From NCBI GenBank assembly GCA_023053545.1, contig JAKZAN010000001.1, forward strand, positions 12,974,024-13,038,023: a stretch of DNA of 64,000 nt. Direction: 5' to 3'. The first letter of the stretch is position 1, and every line of letters begins with the position of its first letter. A program made the position numbers and the translations under genes. Shown one piece after another: positions 56,915 through 64,000 of the stretch. The notes under the pieces were generated by a model, which was not told where the DNA came from, ran no database searches, and was given only the letters and a program-made list of their open reading frames with translations. The DNA is from Lepidurus packardi. Its lineage: Eukaryota > Arthropoda > Branchiopoda > Notostraca > Triopsidae.

Positions 56915-58917
56915 CTAGAAAATACTAAAAGCATTTTGTTCAGGTGGTTTGCTGGCCCACTTTCCCAGTCCGGCTTTCTCAAAGGAATCATACAAGATTT
57001 GCTTGGCTTCCTGATAAGTTTGAGCCTTATTTTTAAGACCATCATAAGTCGATTCTACTAGACAGGAGTCGGTACCGCACACTTTGGCACAAAAGTGGGT
57101 AAAACGTTCAACAAATCTGGCTTTGCATAAGCGAGATGTATCGCCACTATACTGCTTCCCAGAAGAAGCTCGCACAATCTCCGGTTCTACACAACCTATT
57201 GTCCCAAAAGAATCTCAAGACATGCAAGAAAGAAGTAGTACAAACCTACCTTTGAACCAATTAAGACTGTAATTAGGGGAGCTTTGTTTTACCCACTCCT
57301 CGTCCTGAACGCGACTAGGAAGACCGATAATGGGCTTGTGGAACTTGAACGGTTTGGGTAGGATTTGCGAAGACATTACCGGGTTTAGCCGGCTAAACAA
57401 TGCTCGCTCCAAATGCTCCAGGTGGAACTTTCGACCTATGGAAACGCTTGACATATAAATGGGCTCAATGAAGTTGGATAAAAGTGCTCCTTGCAACCCC
57501 AGAACATTCCACCGAGCTAGCTTATCTGAGCAAGACATCGTCAACAGGCGCACTTTCTAGAATAAAAAATACTACTTAACGTCTCATATGACGCATAAGA
57601 ACAATTATTCCATACTTTCGAAATAATAGCCTCCCAAGACCACTCTCCCAGGTACTTTGGCCGAATAGGAATGGTACCTTCTCCTTCGTCAATTTTCGTT
57701 CGTAATAAACTCCGGGATTTGCGGTTAGGATTGGGGTCTTTCAAGACAGCTGCAACGACATCTGCATTATCTGCCACATTGAAGGTTCTATACCAAGGAA
57801 CAATAGTTTGAACTGCAAAATTAATTACTGTCCGAAATCTCAGAAATTACCTGGCATCGCCACAAGGAGCCGTATTGATATAATAGTGAAACTTGACATT
57901 AGCCTTCAACCGTAACTGAGATTGAGATTCGTTCCAGGTAAAAATTGAACTTTCAGAATGAACTACAAGAATGCAGAAACGATTTTTAGTTGCAAGAACA
58001 AAATATAGCGTCCGCGCTACCAGTGTCTAGGAAGAGATTCATCTGTTCCCAAAAAAATAGGCGAAGAGCTCTACATGCAATGACTTCTGCATGACAATCG
58101 TTCACTGCTAAACCCTTAGCGCACAAAGACTGCGAGGAAATACTCTTGTTGCCAGTGGCTAAAACGATAACTTCGGCGTCTTCCATTCTAGTTCCTGTCG
58201 TCATTACTATTCCAGACATTATCTGGAAATGTTCTTGACCAAAAGGCAGCAAGGGAAGAAGTTGGCGATAATGGTCACAGAGCAAACTGGAGGAACAAAA
58301 AGAATAAAATCGGTTTTAAATAGAATCTGCACGAAGGTTTACTGGTTTACTTTTCAAAGTGGTTTGACAATTCTTGCAGAAGTGGGGGCCTGGGCACAGC
58401 TGGAAGCGTCGGCAGTGGACAAGGCAGGAGGCTCTGATTTAATCCATCTAATTAACCAAAACATGGTAAAAGTGTGCTTGTAGAGATATCGAATGTCACC
58501 TTTAGAGAGAAGTTTGTCAATGGAGGACGGATTTCGAATATTGGAGGGAAATCCTCCAATAGCGTCCAAAGCTTTCTGTGAAGCAACTTCCTTCGCAATT
58601 TTGATTCTTTTTCCGGTGCCCGTGAACACTTCACCGTCAATTTCAATTTTCGCTTCAAAAGAGCAATCATGAGGAGGGCCATGCTGGGAAACCTCGTATT
58701 TCTGACCCTGTCGTTGCTCATTAAGAATAGCAACGGCAGTTCTTGATTGAACAGCATTCTCCTTACTTTTCTCTACTCCACTCACCCGTAGGTTTGCTGG
58801 ACTCTGAATTTGAATAGTTGCTGTTTCAGTAACATGTTTCTGCACCTGAACATAAGCTGGCCTGCGGAGATCATAAGGTGCGTAGCGTTGAGCATGCATT
58901 TCCATTTCCAATGGCAT
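56915..58917 (-). CDS. Adar: ADAR-type double-stranded RNA adenosine deaminase with one dsRBD
   Basis: Predicted 547 aa, seven minus-strand exons: 58917-58500, 58447-58351, 58286-58021, 57962-57851, 57787-57616, 57556-57250, 57186-56915; all phases agree. Converts adenosine to inosine in dsRNA, in the nucleus in known members. One dsRNA-binding domain (about 56-120, VAILNEQRQGQKYEVSQHGP, KRIKIAKEVASQKALDAI) is followed by a proline-rich linker and the deaminase domain. The proton-relay and zinc residues are all present: H237 and E239 in NDCHAEVIA, C294 in TAPCGDAR, C364 in TMSCSDKLARWN. GEGTIPIR, ARWNVLGLQGALLSNFIEPIY and KAGLGKWASKPPEQNAFS agree with human ADAR2. A single dsRBD is the layout of ADAD1, but ADADs lack catalytic residues. 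The start is the first ATG after an in-frame stop; a further upstream exon with a second dsRBD cannot be excluded, though none was seen. Confidence 0.9.
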
Positions 58918-59829
58918 AGCTAACTTTTCAGTAACAAACGAATTATGTTTATACTACCTATTTTTAAATTAATTTCGAACGTTTACATTTTGTCAAGGTA
59001 CGGTAGCTCACTTCGAAAAACAACAACAAATCAGCTCGAGGGTTTCCGTCTGCTGGCTCTAGAGGCCATACGACTCAATGGTAAGCATCTCTGTTGTCTT
59101 GCCGAACAAACAAAGTTGAGGCGGGACATCCAAACTTGTAACGATCACGAATGCAACAACAGTTCGAACCACGATCCCATGTACTATAACGTACTTAATG
59201 CATTATTCGTTTAAGTTTACATGATGTATTCATGTTAAATTAATTACATTATTATAATATACTACATGTTAGATTAATACTATGCTAGATAAATAGCCTT
59301 GATAACTATGTTACATGTCTCGCCTCTTTGACGTATTTCTTCCATAATGGGAGGGTAGCATTCGGCAGATCATTTTGCGAACAAACCTGAACTTAATTCC
59401 TCACGTGCCATAATAAATCAATTCTACCAATTCATTCACGATTGTTTGATCATAAAGCGGTGACCTTTTTTGAACTGCACTGGGAGATTTGCGAATTTTC
59501 CCTTTGATTGGCAGTTTACTTGAATTTACTCTGGGGGCCGAGAAAGTCGTCGGAAAAACCTTAACATTGGAGATAGCCCTGTTATCCTACTGTGTAAACC
59601 TTTATACCTTGACTCCAACCTTGAGTTGGAAAAGAGACTGTAAATGAAAGCAGACAGAAGACGTACTCAACGGAATTATTTTTTCCTTGAAGCAACCAAT
59701 TTTTATCACACAGAAGGGAACAGATAAATTGCCAAATACCTTTAAATATCCGCAAAACCATGTTCCCAAGTCGCCGAAATTGGGGAGAAATTACCGTGGT
59801 TGACAACACGGCTTCGGTATGATATTGGC
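58918..59829. other. Intergenic upstream of the ADAR-like gene, nothing recognised
   Basis: Should contain the promoter of the minus-strand deaminase gene. No core element or gene recognised. Confidence 0.4.
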
Positions 59830-60985
59830 GGGTAGGGGACGAACGGGCCCAGTTCCAAACGGGCCCACCTTGGCCAAACGGGCCCAGTGCCAAAAGGGCC
59901 CATCCATTGACCAAACGGGCCCAGTCAACAGACCAAACGGGCCCACTATTTTGAAACATTGCAAACACCCTGTTGTGCTGTTTTCCGGACTCAGGGAACA
60001 ACACACGATATGGGTAAGACATGACATGTAAATATTTGCAAACATATCTATTGTATTGTAACATATGTGTAATGAAGTATTTATCGTTTTTTGTATTATT
60101 TTCTACGTAGAATGGCCCAGAAGAAATCAACTGGAAGCGGAAGTTTTGCCCAAAACGATATTAAAAAACTAAGTCTAAGAAGTAGCGACTGAAGTATAGT
60201 ACGACTGTTAGCTGGATTGGGATGGACTTTATATAAGACCGGACAAGAGCATACTAAATATTTATAGCAGTACTTCTTTGTACGAGTTTTCACATCGACC
60301 TGCTGTATTTATCGTTCTTTGTATTGTTTTCTCTGTAGAATGGTCGAGAAAAAATCCAACTCGAAGAGGAAGTCTTGTCCTATAACTATGCGACAGTAAT
60401 GACTATGTAATCCGACAGTATAGCTGGTTTGGAAATTTTTTGCCCTGCTATGGAGTACTTCCGTATTCTTCATTATTACCATTGAGTACTTCCGTATTTT
60501 TCACTTTCCTCATTTCGATCTTTAGTAATGTCTGCTTTACTCTTACTATAAATGTAAAATGTTTCACGTTTGCACTTATATTCTACACTAATCTATAACA
60601 GAATAAACTATAAAGAATAAACTATATTTAGTGAAAAAGCCTTTGCTCTTTTTCGCGTGTTTCAATAAGGGTTTACTGTTTTGGTGTTTATCATCAGAGT
60701 AACTTAAATGTTTGCTGTATTTCTGAAAAGTTTATAACTACCGAATCTTAGACCTTGATTAGGTCAAAACCATTTAATCGGTTTTACAAAATGTTGCTTT
60801 GCAAATCCCCATTTTTAAGTTGTAGTTTGGTATAATAATTATATAGTTTCAAAATATGTTTCAAAATAGTGGGCCCGTTTGGTCTGTTGACTGGGCCCGT
60901 TTGGTCAATGGATGGGCCCTTTTGAAACTGGGCCCGTTTGGCCAAGGTGGGCCCGTTTGGGACTGGGCCCGTTCGTCCCTTACCC
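59830..60985. mobile_element. Non-autonomous DNA transposon with 8-bp target duplication, 1156 bp
   Basis: Identical 8-mers ATATTGGC flank it at 59822-59829 and 60986-60993. The termini are long inverted repeats of about 140 bases starting GGGTAGGGGACGAACGGGCC on the left and, read inward, GGGTAAGGGACGAACGGGCC on the right. Each repeat contains an internal array of AAACGGGCCCA units at 18-25-base spacing. An 8-bp duplication fits hAT (or P-like) elements; the termini do not start with the common hAT CAG, so the superfamily is uncertain. The interior holds a 228-bp direct repeat. No transposase seen. Confidence 0.92.
60077..60425 (+). repeat. Internal direct repeat of the 1156-bp element, period about 228
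   Basis: TATTTATCGTT.TTTGTATT.TTTTCT.YGTAGAATGG..GAAGAAATC at about 60078 recurs at about 60306. Each copy places an ATG right after a TAG that could be a splice acceptor, opening short frames of 26 and about 20 codons (MAQKKSTGSG, MVEKKSNSKR). They may be relics of a coding exon; this is uncertain. Confidence 0.6.
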
Positions 60986-60993
60986 ATATTGGC

Positions 60994-61523
60994 AAGCCAT
61001 CCCGTGTCCTAAGCGTGTAATCTTAGATCTTATGAATTATCATAATAGATGGTAGCTGCGGTAAGCCGTAGGTAATGGACACGCCTCCACCGCTTTCTTT
61101 CCTCAAGCAGCACAGCGTTGCTGTTTCAGAAATTTTCGCATCAAACCGAATTTATCCTTGTGGATAATCATGCACAGATAACTTCAATTGTGTTTCTCGC
61201 ATTGCAAATAATATAACTACTAATGTGTAAGGTGGCAACGTTGTTTGTTTAATGACAAGATTGACAATTACTTGGCGACAAATTCTGCCCGTTGTTGTTT
61301 GAAGGTAAGTATCAAGGGGTCATAATTTTTCGGAATCTTCCAATTTATGTACCCTCCTTGATCTGATCATTGTATTGTACAACATTGGATTCTCAGTAGC
61401 GAACAGCCTTTTTCGCCACTTTGGGAAGTTCTTCTCGTTAACGTTGTTCGTATGTACTGTAGCGCATTTCCGAAGCTTACAATATATTAATTTAATCCGC
61501 GCTTGATAGGATTGGCAAGCATA
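60994..61523. other. Intergenic and 5' region of CCDC102A
   Basis: Upstream of the CCDC102A start codon. An acceptor-like CTTGATAG ending at 61509 precedes the ATG by 14 bases, so a 5' UTR intron is possible. No core promoter motif identified. Confidence 0.4.
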
Positions 61524-63580
<2,057 letters not shown>

Positions 63581-63683
63581 AAGAATCGCCTTTTTAAAAT
63601 AAAAAAAAAAAATTTAAGTACTCTACAGTTATATGCTGTACGATAGGCAGCCCACACTTAATGGACCATGTCAGTGGTGTGAT

Positions 63684-63689
63684 AATAAA
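63684..63689 (+). terminator. Candidate polyadenylation signal of CCDC102A
   Basis: AATAAA about 104 bases after the stop codon. A second AATAAA follows near 63814 and a weaker A-rich context precedes it, so more than one site may be used. Confidence 0.5.
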
Positions 63690-63854
63690 CCCTCTTTCCA
63701 ATCAATGTCCTATAGCAGCCTTCTTTTTGCCTCGTTTTTTCCCTTTTATCCCAGTATTTATTAACCCTACTTGAGAACAGAAGTTAAAACTGTAGTTTCT
63801 GGAACTGATGTAAATAAAGAATTTTTTCTCCAACAAATCTTTATGCTCTGACCA

Positions 63855-64000
63855 TCATTTCAGCTTTTCATTAGCTTTGCTTAAAGCAGCTATGTACCCG
63901 TTCAAGTAAAAGACTTGGCGATCATCATCTTCAGCCCAATCACGGAATGGACGCTGACTTGCAAATGGGTTACATCTGGGAGATACAATGACTTGGGCTT
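63855..64000 (-). CDS. Last coding exon of an unidentified gene (partial)
   Basis: Minus-strand frame open from the window edge to TGA at 63857-63855, 47 codons: VIVSPRCNPFASQRPFRDWA, then EDDDRQVFYLNGYIAALSKA and NEKLK. The composition reads as real protein with no stop until the end, and a minus-strand AATAAA (TTTATT near 63757) lies about 95 bases beyond. I do not recognise the family. It is tail to tail with CCDC102A; the 3' UTRs lie within 275 bases and may overlap. Confidence 0.6.
   Translation of the reverse strand, partial: AQVIVSPRCNPFASQRPFRDWAEDDDRQVFYLNGYIAALSKANEKLK

Noticed and set aside
57962-58020. A 37-nt intron for the ADAR gene starting at GTTCTTG
   Set aside because: A 58-nt alternative with donor G|GTAGCG is in the same phase, matches intron sizes elsewhere and removes residues with no ADAR counterpart.
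59140-59180. TTCGAA-containing GTTCGAACCACGATCC as a tRNA T-arm
   Set aside because: No matching D-arm, anticodon arm or acceptor stem upstream. No tRNA gene was recognised anywhere in the window.

Overview
The window is nuclear DNA of an animal, almost certainly an arthropod. Genes are split by many short GT-AG introns, mostly 50-90 nt. The best matches recalled for the regulatory myosin light chain, the Src kinase and the Elk channel are the insect proteins (sqh, Src42A, Elk). A degenerate array of the arthropod telomere unit TTAGG/CCTAA lies inside the sequence. I cannot place the species more finely. All gene models were built by eye from reading frames, splice signals and phase agreement.

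Left third (1-15 kb, gene-dense): the 3' part of an Elk/KCNH voltage-gated potassium channel (+), a non-muscle myosin regulatory light chain (+), a Src42A-type tyrosine kinase (-), then CENP-L (+) and signal peptide peptidase (+). The light chain and the kinase are convergent; the kinase and CENP-L are head to head.

Middle (15-40.5 kb, gene-poor): a 146-bp tandem duplication, a decayed Helentron-like element (PIF1-type helicase plus endonuclease), a TTAGG-like array, and one two-exon gene (-) for an acidic protein with a CtBP-type PIDLS motif. The remainder holds transposon remnants: three related pogo/Tigger-like elements across the window, three MITEs at TTAA sites, foldback elements, and long stretches where I see no gene.

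Right part (40.5-64 kb): a complete 16-17 exon MAGI scaffold gene (-) covering about 15.6 kb, with an apparent internal alternative first exon and a symmetric optional exon at the end of its guanylate-kinase-like domain. It is followed by an ADAR-type adenosine deaminase with a single dsRNA-binding domain (-), a 1156-bp element with an exact 8-bp target duplication, a complete CCDC102A coiled-coil gene (+), and the last exon of an unidentified gene (-).

The genes do not form one pathway. Several concern actomyosin and junction signalling (myosin light chain, Src, MAGI, CCDC102A). The most informative observations are a nested TTAA insertion with empty-site controls in the same window, the MAGI isoform architecture, a CCAN kinetochore protein in an arthropod, and an ADAR with intact catalytic residues but one dsRBD.
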